A stretch of 64,000 nucleotides of DNA, from the NCBI GenBank assembly GCA_947627295.1, contig CANQVJ010000009.1:1-64000 (forward strand), read 5' to 3'. Positions 46,101 through 55,444 of this stretch are shown one piece after another (the first letter of the stretch is position 1; each line of letters opens with the position of its first letter). Both the position numbers and the translations under genes were made by a program. A model generated the notes under the pieces. It saw only the letters and a program-made list of their open reading frames with translations, was not told where the DNA came from and ran no database searches. The DNA is from an uncultured Clostridia bacterium (GTDB lineage: Bacteria; Bacillota; Clostridia; TANB77; CAG-508).

Positions 46101-49100
46101 GCAATTCTTGAAAACTCAATAAATACAGAATATGCAGAAAAAGGCGAAGAAGTTGAACTAACATTTAAAATCAGCACAAATGTTGATGGTGATGCCAAGA
46201 AAATATATGTTAATGGCGACCAATACACAGTTGAAAAAGTATTAGACGAAAAGAAAAAGGTGATTCCAGATACATATAAAATAAAGGTTGAGGCACCAAC
46301 TACATCAGGAGTATTTGAGCAAGAAGTTACAGCAGTTGAAGTTGGTTCAGAATTAATGACAAACGAGCAAGAAGAAGGCGGAGTAACATATAGCAGTGAA
46401 CTTGAAAACAACAAAGTAGCCATAAAAGTTTTAAAAGATACTCCAACCGTAAGCCACTTCAACCTAAATGAAAAGGACGGCAAGGTTTCATTTAAAGTAA
46501 ATGATTTAGACGAGGCTTGGCTTGACGAAACACCTGCAAGAGTAGTTGTTAAGAAAATTGATGGAGAAGAAGAAACAGAAGTTGGTCAAACAGAAATTGA
46601 AAAGAAAAAGGAAGATTACAAAAAAGAAGAATACCAAGGCTCCGATTTTGAAATAGATTTCAATACTTTAAAAATAGACCCACAGCAATATCCTGATAAA
46701 TATACATTAGAAGTTTATTCAACATTTGATAGAAGGCCTGATAGTGAGCCACAAAAAATAAGTTTATGGCAAAGAATTATGAATTTCTTTACTGGAAACA
46801 AAAATGAGGTACAAACAATAGATACAGATGAACCAATTACGACACCAACTGAAGGAACAGAAGAATCACCAACACCTGAACCTGAAGAAGACCCAATAAA
46901 AGAAGAAAAAATATTTACTCAAAATATGGAACTTGTAGGAAGTAACAAAGAATATAAAATAGATTTTGAAGATTACGGATACTATTATTTATTTAGCTTA
47001 AGAACTCCTCAAGAAGTTCAATTTGAATGCTCAACAGGAACAGATTACAAAGTTTCAAAAGTAATATTTGAAGGCCAAGAATTTCCAGTAGAAGTATGTA
47101 AAACACCAGAAGAAACAGAAAATGGTAAATACAGATACAAATTTAATTATGTAGCAACAAGTGCAGAACAGTATTCAGTAAATTATGAAAAAATAATATT
47201 AGAAAATGGTGCATCATTTGATGTAGAAGGTACAGCAATGTGTATGGTTATACAAGCAGACCCAACATTTAATATAAAAACATTTACTGAAGATTTAGTA
47301 GAAAGAAAAGTAAGATTTGGATATAAATTTGTAGATGATGACGAAAAATTAAAAGGCAAATTGAGGTTTACACTATGCGATTCTCAAGGAACCGAAATAG
47401 GCCATGCAGAGCCAGAAAGAACAGATAACTTGGTTGAATTTAATATACCAGACCCACCAACAGCTGTATATCAGCTAAAGGTTGAAGGCGATATATATCA
47501 AATTGTAGGATATGAGTTTACAGTACCATGGTTAGCTTATGAAGGAACACACAACTCAAGTTGTACAACATCAATTAGAAGTAGTGTAATAGAAAATCCA
47601 TATCCAAAGAAGGGTGAAACAATTGATATTATTTACAACATTAGTAGTACAAAAGTAGTACGTGTAGATAAAGAAGATCACTCAAATCAAGATAAAGCAG
47701 TCGGAATTTCAAAACTAGTAATAAATGACAAAGAATATGATGTTGAAACATTGGACCCTGAAGATTACGGAGATGAAAAATACAGAATTTACTACACAGC
47801 TAAAGACGAAGAAGGTTTGGAAAATATAAAAGTTTCAAAAGTAATATTCACAAATGGTGAAGAAGAAGAGTTTGAAAAAGAAGACCAAATTGAAGTTCTA
47901 AAAGATGAGCCAAAAGTTACAAACTATTCGTCTGAAAATAAATTAGATACAAAACAAATTACATTCAAATTCAAGGTAGAAGATCCAGACAATGTAATAG
48001 TTAAAGACGAAGAAGATATTTATGCTGAAGTAGATGGCCAAAAAGAGAAAATATCAATGGATAATGAAAACAACATAACATTTACAATACCTGAAAATGA
48101 AATGGATACACCAAAAGAATTTAATGTAAAAGCAACTTATGATTTAGATGGCGACCAATTGAAAACAGATGGCGATAAAAATAACTATACAAATCATCCA
48201 ATATTCACAAAACCATTTGTACTAACAGGATATTATGGAGTAAACTTTGAAGAGGTTAAAACTTATAATTCTCAAGGAGAAGAGACTAATTATTTCGAGA
48301 AAAATTCTGACATCAAACTAACCTACAAATGTAGTACAAAATATGAAGGTATAATTCCTGAAACAGTAACAATAAATGGAGAAAATCACCCAATAGAAAA
48401 AATGGAAAATGGTCAAGATTTATATACAACTACAATAAAAGCAAGTGATACAGCAGGAAAACAAAATATAAAATTTGAATCAGTAACACTAAATAGTGGA
48501 AATGTTGTTCCATTAGAAAATCAGCAAATTGAGTATGAAGTCCTAAAAGACCAAGTTACAGTAGAAAACTTCTCATACAAAATAGGTCAAGAAAACAGTG
48601 ACAAAATAGATTTACAAATAAAACTTAAAGATGATGATGGTGCAAATACTCAATATGAAATGGAAGTTGTAGACGAAAACGGACAAAAAGTTGAAATTAC
48701 AAAACCATTAGAAACAGGTGACAACAATCTTCAAATTGATAAAACAGGTGCAGGAAAATACTTTGCAACAATCTATTCTACTTATGATAGAGATTTAGAA
48801 AATACTAACTTTAAGAACCAGGCAAATAAAGAAAGAATACATTATGAAATAATTACAGTAAATACTAGGTACATTGAAATGAAAGATATAGTTGATATAG
48901 AACTATACAAATACGGAGAATTGCGGAAATGCTGAAAGGGTAGATACAATAACTCCACAAGTATTAGAAGATAATATAGATAACTGTATAGTTAAAGTAA
49001 CAATGAAGGATATACCAGAATTTTATAGCAAAATCACAAGTTACAAAGAAGAAAATAATCAGCTAAAACTTACACTTGAATATCAAGATGGAATGGTATT

Positions 49101-52100
49101 CACTAAAGATGGAGAATTAAAACCATTAGAAGTTTCATTAGATATGAAAAATGAAGAATATCAATATGGAAATTCATTCAAATCTTTAGTTGAAAGAATG
49201 AGGGAACATCCAACAGAAGAAATAGTATTAACAAAGGATTATGACTTAGAAGAATATGTTACAAACAACGATGGCTCACCAGCAGTTATAAGTGATTTCA
49301 CGTTTGAAGGAAAGATTAATGGAAATGGTCATACAATAAGTAATTTGAAAAAACCATTATTCAATAACTTAAAAAATGCAACAGTTGAAAACTTAGTATT
49401 TAAAAACGTATCATTCTGTGGTAGTGCAACAAAAGGTAGCTTAGTTATAACCGCAGATAAAACAAAGATTTCAAATGTTCATGTAGATGAAATTATTTTA
49501 ATTGAAAAAAATGGTACTCCAAATAATACTGGTGGAATAGCATATAAAGTAACAAATGGTTCAGTTATAGAAAAATGTAGTGTAACAAAACTTACATATA
49601 GAACTTCATATTTAAGTCAAAATGATGCAGGAATAGTTTGTTCCTTAGAATCAGGCTCAAAAGTTGAAAATTGCTTAGTAGAAGGAGAAACATCACATCT
49701 GTGGTGTAACAATGGTGGATTAGTTGCAGCATCAGGTTCAAATTGCGAAATGAATAACAATATAGTTAAATGGCCATTAACATCTGGATATGCAATAGGA
49801 CAAGCTTATGGTCACGGAAATGGTGGAATTGTTTCAAATTCGAATGGAGCAAAAATGACAAACACAATAAGCTTAAGTGATGGAAATGCTGGTGTAGGAG
49901 CAATTTACAATACAAATCGTAGTGCTATTGCTAAAGATTCTTCAGATAATTATCAACTTGAAACAGCAGTACTTAAACATAACGATTCAGGAATAAAAAC
50001 AATAGCAAAAGAAAATATAAATGCAGACTTCTTTAAGAATAACCTACATCTTAATGAAGAAATTTGGACAATACCAAATGACGCGTCATATGAAAATATA
50101 CCTAAATTAAAAGGAATGTCAAATTCGTACATAGACGAAGGAGAGCAACCAGAAAACACAAAAGTATATATTCCAGATTACGGCAGAGTGTCTAAATTAC
50201 CAGATTATCAAGAAGAAAATGAAATTGTATATAGCAATATGTATAAATTAATGCCATTCTACGATGCAAAAGAATTAATCAATGATGGTAATAAAATTTC
50301 AAAAGATAATCCATTAACAACCAAACTAATTAAATATATAGCACCAATAAATAAAGCAGGAAAAATGGTTACATATTTAACAACAGATACCTACAACAGT
50401 TTAAATGAAATTAGAATTGTATTTGAAGATGGCACAAGCGAAAAATATCATATAGATTATGACGATTACTACGGAAATGTAGCATCATATATGATAACAG
50501 ATTTGAAAATAGGCTATAACTATAGCAGATATGTAATAAATGCAAACTTGCCTATAATCAAACAACTTGTGGAAAAAGCTAAAACCTTTGATTTCAACAA
50601 TGACTTAGAACCGCTTACACCAAAAGAAGATAGTAGATTATACAAAGAAGAATTTAACACAAAAATTAAAAATCAATTACCAGAGTTTGTAATAAATGTT
50701 TTAGTAAATGAAGGCTATTCTCCAACATTTGAAAGTGATGTAATAGAAAGTAAAATCAAACAAGATTTTATGGAAACAGATAAATTAAAACAAATGATAT
50801 TTGCATACACATATTTCAAACATTGGTACAACTTAGATATGCAAGGGGTAAATGTAGCAGATGCACTTATGTTCCAGTCTGATCAAATGTTTGATAGCAG
50901 AGTAACATTTGAATATCTAACATCAAAATTGTTAGCAGGTGAAAATTCAAAACCAAATAATATAGTAAACTTCTATAACAACAATTTAGCATTCTATACA
51001 AAATTAAGCAATGTAGGACTATATTTAGACCACATAATAACAAGCTTAACAGATTATACAGATGGAAATGAATGGTTTAAAGAAAATTTCAAAGGCGGAA
51101 TATATGAAGTAGTAGATATAGGAAGAAATGACAAAAACCTAGATTACACTATATGGGACCACTTGAAACGTGATTGGAAAGTACAAAGAGATTTCTTACC
51201 GTTACTAACGGTACCAGAGGATTCAGCATTTGTAATAAGTTCACCAACACAGGTATATTATGGTTCGCTACGAGTATATATTAAAAATCCAAAAGACCCT
51301 ACACAAATAGCTAAATTCAGAAAGGATTATTTAAGTTTATACTTAGAGCAAATAAAACAATTCTATACATTTGCTTATGACTACTGGGGTGCAGACCAAT
51401 TAAATAAATACTGTGATACACAATATGATATGAGAACAACATATACAGGCAGAGGCGACCAAACAGTTTACAACAACCCACTTTCAACAGATGAAAATTA
51501 CCATAAATACTTTATTGAGGCAATTGATAGATGGGCAGGCACAGGCGGAGGAGCCTACGCAAACGGAAACGAAGTATTCTGGAATGTAATAAAAATGTTA
51601 GATGGTGGATTCAGGGTATCAACTCACGAAACTCTACACAATCAAGATAGTAAAATATTTATGGGCGATTATGGTCGTCGAGGCGGAGCCGAAGATTATG
51701 CAGCAGGATTCTTACAACAATATTACAGAGATGGATGGGTTAGTCCAAACATATTTGATGAAGACGAAAAAAGCACAAATAGTGATAATGGCTCTCAAAA
51801 CCTACACCGCTCAAGTGTAGAAACGCCAGCTAAATTAAGTAGATTCTATAAAAACTACTTTAGAACAAACGATTTCTTAGATTACATAGAAGCACAAGCA
51901 TTCTTTACATTAGAGCCAGCAGAACAAGCACAACTTGCAATTCAAGTTTCTTATCCAAATAATATTGCAAATGAGAACGATACAGGTGGAGAAAGGGTGG
52001 GCTACAACACACTAACCACAGACAAAGTTGAAGCTATGGGTGGCTTGAAAGAAATGAAAGATTTATGGGATAACAGAATAATGTTAAAACCAGGAATATC

Positions 52101-52638
52101 ACAATATTCAGAATATGGAACAGGTGGTGGAGATGTGGATTCACTTTATACCATTCACTGGTATCAACCACACGCAAACAGTAGCAGACCAGATTCTTCA
52201 AGCTTCAAATATCTAGCTTGGCAAATGGCAGGTGAACGTGGTTACTATGATGGTCTATGTGCTTACTACAGTTTGTACTATGTTGGAAGACACTCAGGTA
52301 AACCAACAGAACAAACAACAGACTTAACTGCATTAAAATACATTACAGGTAAAGATTCCTATAGGGATTATAAACTTGATAGATACAATGAATTATCACA
52401 ATACTATAATAGTCACGATACAATGTTTAATGTAACTGATATATTTGACAGGTATAAGGCAGCACTACAGACAGATGCTAGAAACAAAGATAGAAATCTA
52501 TCAAGCAGTACATCAGTTAAGAGAAATGTATTTAGAGATATAAGAAATAGAACACAAGACTTCAAAATAGATCCATTTACTCAAAAAGAAACACCATTGG
52601 AAAAAGACCCAAAAGAAGGAAAGTCAATTGCAGATTAA
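34190..52638 (+). CDS. Giant surface-anchored M26-type zinc metalloprotease with Ig-like repeats (needs two +1 shifts)
   Basis: With +1 shifts at in-frame CGG codons 34322 and 48924 this is a single gene of 6,148 residues. Order: signal peptide (MKKSRKSLIFTFLLLIAIFA), cohesin-like domain (about 35-150), two membrane helices (about 223-270), a dockerin-like pair of calcium loops (DVDSNGVVNEEDTQKIIDYL and LDTNSDGRISATDIARAV), a Ser/Gly/Asn then Pro/Thr linker, and more than 4,000 residues of beta-rich Ig/cadherin-like repeats. Then comes an M26 N-terminal region with GLUG-like turns (INGNGHTISNL) and the peptidase with HETLH (about 5812-5816) and downstream GRRGGAEDYAAG. Streptococcal M26 (IgA1 protease, ZmpB/C) proteins are likewise held by N-terminal membrane helices with the protease outermost. 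The target is unknown. Confidence 0.88.
34322..34325 (+). other. CGG +1 frameshift site 17 (giant gene, CGGA)
   Basis: In-frame CGG after TGC at residue 45, just after the signal peptide. CGGA read as glycine joins SKEELNC to GEEFTVTFKTSKEN, the first strand of the cohesin-like domain. Confidence 0.9.
35600..48900 (+). repeat. Degenerate Ig-like protein repeats encoded in tandem
   Basis: The encoded protein repeats a pattern of modules of roughly 100-130 residues. Recurrent phrases include TTTVDVLRTAEPKVNDISV, PPVLSFNIEDPEETFVKGKI, YNVEISLTYDLDSNK, and FKADYNAVDGKTH-like ends with EKIGE. Units are diverged at DNA level, so they are not simple tandem duplications. The exact unit number needs a profile search. 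Confidence 0.75.
48924..48927 (+). other. CGG +1 frameshift site 18 (giant gene, CGGA)
   Basis: In-frame CGG after TTG at residue 4912. CGGA read as glycine joins LYKYGELG to NAERVDTITPQVLE and so connects the repeat stalk to the protease. Confidence 0.92.
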
Positions 52639-52640
52639 CT

Positions 52641-52681
52641 AAAAAAGCAGGGGCAAGGGCAAACCCCACCCCCGCTTTTTT
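52641..52681 (+). terminator. Terminator of the giant gene
   Basis: A hairpin of AAAAAAGCAGGGG against the C-run and GCTTTTTT, 3 bp after the stop codon. Confidence 0.8.
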
Positions 52682-52764
52682 ACCCTTGTTTAACAAAAAA
52701 CCAACCCCAAACTTTAATTTTCCAAACTGCACTCCTAAAAAAGTTAAAAAATGGTAAAAATCTA

Positions 52765-52793
52765 TTGACAAAAAACACATTTTGAAATATAAT
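52765..52793 (+). promoter_or_regulatory. Promoter of the small nuclease-like gene
   Basis: -35 TTGACA (52765-52770), 17-bp spacer, -10 TATAAT (52788-52793): full consensus. Confidence 0.8.
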
Positions 52794-52856
52794 ACAAACA
52801 TCAGTTTTGTAAGGACAACATTTAAAAATAAAAGCTGAAAGAGAGGAAGTAAAAAT

Positions 52857-53219
52857 GTGAATAAAAAAATAGGTAAAGTGAACAAAAAAGTAATAAAGAT
52901 ATTAAATTTAAATTATACAAAAGAGGAACCAATATTTATAGGAGATAGAAATATAAACCATATTAAAAGAGAACACCCAGAAGATTTTAAAAAATATGGT
53001 AAAGATATAGAAAACATAATAAAAAATCCTACATATGTGGCTAGAAGTCCAAAAGGTTCTATAGAATATATAAAAGAATATAAAATTGATAACGAATTTG
53101 TATTATTAGCAGTAAGGGTAAGCAACAAAGGTGTAATGTTTGCAAGAACCTTATTTGTAATGACAGAAAGGAAGAAAAATATATATTTAAAAAATGGATA
53201 TGCAAAAAAATACCAATAA
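52857..53219 (+). CDS. Small PBECR-like (putative RNase-fold) protein
   Basis: A 120-residue basic protein (starts MNKKIGKVNKKVIKILNLN). The middle carries INHIKREHPEDFKKYGKDIENIIKNPTYVARSPKGSIEYIKEYK, a layout like the PBECR/phage-Barnase-EndoU-type RNase domains (H-x-x-k-x-H-P, then NP-x-YV) found in polymorphic toxins and mobile elements. The start is GTG at 52857 with GAGAGGAAG upstream; the ATG two bases before is followed directly by a stop in its own frame. It has its own consensus promoter and stands alone, with no obvious antitoxin. The family assignment is tentative. Confidence 0.5.
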   Translation: MNKKIGKVNKKVIKILNLNYTKEEPIFIGDRNINHIKREHPEDFKKYGKDIENIIKNPTYVARSPKGSIEYIKEYKIDNEFVLLAVRVSNKGVMFARTLFVMTERKKNIYLKNGYAKKYQ

Positions 53220-53224
53220 ACTAC

Positions 53225-53253
53225 TTGAAAAAATTTTTAGTGTATGTTATAAT
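53225..53253 (+). promoter_or_regulatory. Promoter of the structured RNA
   Basis: -35 TTGAAA (53225-53230), 17-bp spacer, -10 TATAAT (53248-53253). Confidence 0.65.
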
Positions 53254-53259
53254 AAATTT

Positions 53260-53403
53260 AGCATATAATATTTTAAAGAAAGTTTCTGAGGGCGGAACAG
53301 GCAGCCGCCACCCATTGTTAGGAGATGTAGGAAGGTCACCCTACCAAAACTTTCTTGAACCAAAAGGACGCCATTGTTGGCGTTCTTTTGTTGTAAGAAA
53401 ATT
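53260..53403 (+). ncRNA. Candidate structured small RNA of unknown class
   Basis: A non-coding transcript of about 145 nt is framed by a good promoter and a strong terminator hairpin (about 53362-53392, GGACGCC / GGCGTTC core with T-tail). Within it AAGAAAGTTT near 53277 pairs with AAACTTTCTT near 53347, closing a domain that contains a GGCGG/CCGCC hairpin and a GTAGG/CCTAC hairpin. This GC-rich multi-helix layout in an AT-rich background suggests a conserved RNA. I cannot match it to SRP RNA, 6S, tmRNA or a known riboswitch. Confidence 0.55.
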
Positions 53404-53424
53404 TTATTTTTGAAGGGAAAAGCA

Positions 53425-53453
53425 TTGACTTAATTGGCTTTATTCGATATAAT
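53425..53453 (+). promoter_or_regulatory. Promoter upstream of the SDR gene
   Basis: -35 TTGACT (53425-53430), 17-bp spacer, -10 TATAAT (53448-53453). Confidence 0.7.
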
Positions 53454-53516
53454 ACTATTTGTAGAAATGTATAAAACAAAATAGTAAGTAGTATACTCAA
53501 GATATAATTGCAAAAG

Positions 53517-53553
53517 AAGTTGTTATATAAAAATTGCTTATAACAACTTTTTT
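53517..53553 (+). terminator. Leader terminator/attenuator before the SDR gene
   Basis: AAGTTGTTATA / TATAACAACTT 11-bp stem followed by T6, located between the promoter at 53425 and the SDR start. It would end a roughly 90-nt leader RNA, so SDR expression may be attenuated, or the leader may be an independent sRNA. Confidence 0.65.
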
Positions 53554-53576
53554 GCATAGAAGGAGAGAGCGAAATT

Positions 53577-54326
53577 ATGAGAGCATTAATAACAGGCGCA
53601 TCTTCCGGAATTGGAAGAGATATGGCAAGAGTGCTAAGCGCAAAAGGTTATGAGTTAGTTTTAGTTGCAAGAAATGAAGAGGGTTTGAAAGATTTGCAAA
53701 AGGAATTAAACACTAAAACGACTGTAATCCCAATGGATTTAACCAAAACTCAAAACTGCAAAAAATTATATGAACAAGAGAAAAATATTGATTTACTAAT
53801 AAATAACGCAGGCTTTGGAGATTGCGGTTATTTCGACGAGACCCACCTAGGCAAAGATTTAAATATGATTGATACAAATATAAAAGCATACCACATTTTA
53901 ATGAAATTATATTTAAAAGATATGGTCCAAAAAGATAGTGGCAAAATCCTAAATGTTGCTTCAATAGCTGGGTTCATGCCGGGTCCTCTAATGGCAACAT
54001 ATTACGCAACAAAGGCTTATGTTGTAAGAATTTGCGAATCTATAAGGCAGGAGCTAAAAAAGAAAAAGTCGAAGGTTCAAATAAGCATATTGTGCCCAGG
54101 GCCTGTTGCAACTAATTTTGATAAGGTTGCAAATGTAAAATTTCAGCTACGCCAAAAGAGTAGCATGGATGTTGCAAAATACGCAATTAAAAAATTGGAA
54201 AAGGGTAAGTTTTATATTATTCCTGGGTTGGATGTAAAAATTGCAAAATATTGCGGTCATATTGTGCCTGATACAATTCTTGCAAAAATTTCGTTTATGA
54301 TGCAGCGCAAGAAAATTGCACCTTGA
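53577..54326 (+). CDS. Short-chain dehydrogenase/reductase
   Basis: A 249-residue SDR-family NAD(P)-dependent oxidoreductase. The cofactor loop is ITGASSGIG (residues 5-13), followed by LVARNEEGL (Arg suggests NADP preference), NNAGFGD near 82, the catalytic Ser in NVASIAG near 127, and YYATKAY (Tyr-x3-Lys) near 144. The C-terminal tail is longer and basic (KISFMMQRKKIAP), like the DltE/YqjQ group of SDRs. The substrate is not evident. It is followed by the pheST promoter, whose -35 overlaps its stop codon. Confidence 0.87.
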   Translation: MRALITGASSGIGRDMARVLSAKGYELVLVARNEEGLKDLQKELNTKTTVIPMDLTKTQNCKKLYEQEKNIDLLINNAGFGDCGYFDETHLGKDLNMIDTNIKAYHILMKLYLKDMVQKDSGKILNVASIAGFMPGPLMATYYATKAYVVRICESIRQELKKKKSKVQISILCPGPVATNFDKVANVKFQLRQKSSMDVAKYAIKKLEKGKFYIIPGLDVKIAKYCGHIVPDTILAKISFMMQRKKIAP

Positions 54327-54351
54327 CAAAATGGCAAAAAGGTAATATGAT
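54323..54351 (+). promoter_or_regulatory. pheST promoter
   Basis: -35 TTGACA (54323-54328), 17-bp spacer, -10 TATGAT (54346-54351), overlapping the end of the SDR gene. No T-box leader is present. Confidence 0.7.
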
Positions 54352-54393
54352 TTAATGGAAGTCATCTTATAAAAGAGAAAAGGAGATTTACTT

Positions 54394-55431
54394 ATGAAAG
54401 AAAAATTAGAACAAATTAGAACTAATGGGTTAGAAAAAATCAAAAATACAAAAATCATGTCTGAGCTTGAAGAAATAAAAAAAGAACTAATTGGTAAAAA
54501 AAGCGAACTATCAAAAGTTTTAAAATCTATGAGCACACTTGCACCAGAAGAGAAAAAAACAATTGGGATGCTAGCTACTCAAATTAAAACAACTTTCACT
54601 GAAAAGGTGCAACAAAAAGAAGAAGAAATTATTTCAAAAATGAGTGTGCTTGACGAGCCAATCGATTTGAGCATACCGGGTAAAAAGGTTACAGAGGGTG
54701 CGTTACATCCAATTACCCAAATGAAATACGATTTGAACGACGCGTTCTTGTCGCTTGGTTTTGAAATATATAATGAAGACGACATCAGCAGTGAAAAATA
54801 TGCGTTCGACAATTTGAACTTTGCGAAAAACCACCCTGCACGCCAATCAATGGATACATATTGGATAGCGGGTACAGAGGATAAGAGTGGGGCAGAGAGG
54901 CTATGTTTGAGGCCACACTTGACGGGGGGCTCTGTTCGTTATTTGTTGGAACATGGCGCTCCTGCAAGATTTGTATATCCGGGTGGTGCGTTCAGAAACG
55001 AAACTACTGATGCTAGGCACGAGAGGGCCTTCATCCAATACGAGGCTTTAATTGTTGATAAAGATATTTCGTTCTCTTCAGGTATGGTTATGATTCAAAC
55101 AATTTTGGAAAAGGTTTTTGGAAGAAAGATTAATACCAGAATGAGAGAAGGTTTCTTCCCATTTACAGAGCCAGGTTATGAAATAGATATGGAATGCTTG
55201 GTTTGTGGCGGAAAGGGTTGTAAGGTCTGCAACCACAATGGTTGGATTGAGGTTATGCCAGGTGGCGTTATTCACCCAAATGTTTTAAGGTCAGCAAACT
55301 TAGACCCTGAGGAGTGGACAGGCTTTTACATTAACATCGGGCTAGATAGATTAGTTATGATGAGATACGGCGTAGACGATGTTAGGCTATTCCACAGCAC
55401 AGATTTAAGGTTTTTGAAACAATTCAAATAG
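54394..55431 (+). CDS. pheS: Phenylalanine-tRNA ligase alpha subunit
   Basis: A 345-residue PheRS alpha subunit, forming the alpha2-beta2 synthetase with PheT. An N-terminal coiled coil (residues 1-85) binds tRNA. The class II core has GALHPITQMKYDLNDAF (motif 1 region) near 105, HPARQSMDTYW near 145, LCLRPHLTGGSVRYLLE near 168, and the motif 3 region FYINIGLDRLVMMRYG near 310. Cysteines in LVCGGKGCKVCNHNGW near 270 are an extra feature found in some bacterial alpha subunits. pheT begins 13 bp later. Confidence 0.95.
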   Translation: MKEKLEQIRTNGLEKIKNTKIMSELEEIKKELIGKKSELSKVLKSMSTLAPEEKKTIGMLATQIKTTFTEKVQQKEEEIISKMSVLDEPIDLSIPGKKVTEGALHPITQMKYDLNDAFLSLGFEIYNEDDISSEKYAFDNLNFAKNHPARQSMDTYWIAGTEDKSGAERLCLRPHLTGGSVRYLLEHGAPARFVYPGGAFRNETTDARHERAFIQYEALIVDKDISFSSGMVMIQTILEKVFGRKINTRMREGFFPFTEPGYEIDMECLVCGGKGCKVCNHNGWIEVMPGGVIHPNVLRSANLDPEEWTGFYINIGLDRLVMMRYGVDDVRLFHSTDLRFLKQFK

Positions 55432-55444
55432 GAAGGGAGAAATT

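Noticed and set aside
6219-48927. Sequencing or assembly error as the cause of the 18 frameshifts
   Set aside because: Errors would occur in any codon phase and in homopolymers. Here every event is one extra C exactly between a codon and a GGN glycine codon, none lies in a long homopolymer, and other GG contexts (TGG, AGG, NNG-GNN) are untouched. Raw reads should still be checked.
6219-48927. CGG reassigned to another amino acid (as reported for Trp or Gln in some Firmicutes)
   Set aside because: A simple reassignment would keep the frame. At all 18 sites the frame must change for the downstream protein to make sense, and GGN glycine explains the conserved residue.
53260-53403. SRP RNA, 6S RNA, tmRNA or a known riboswitch
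   Set aside because: The diagnostic loops (for example GGAAG/GCAGC apical loop of SRP, tag sequence of tmRNA) are absent, and the length does not fit.
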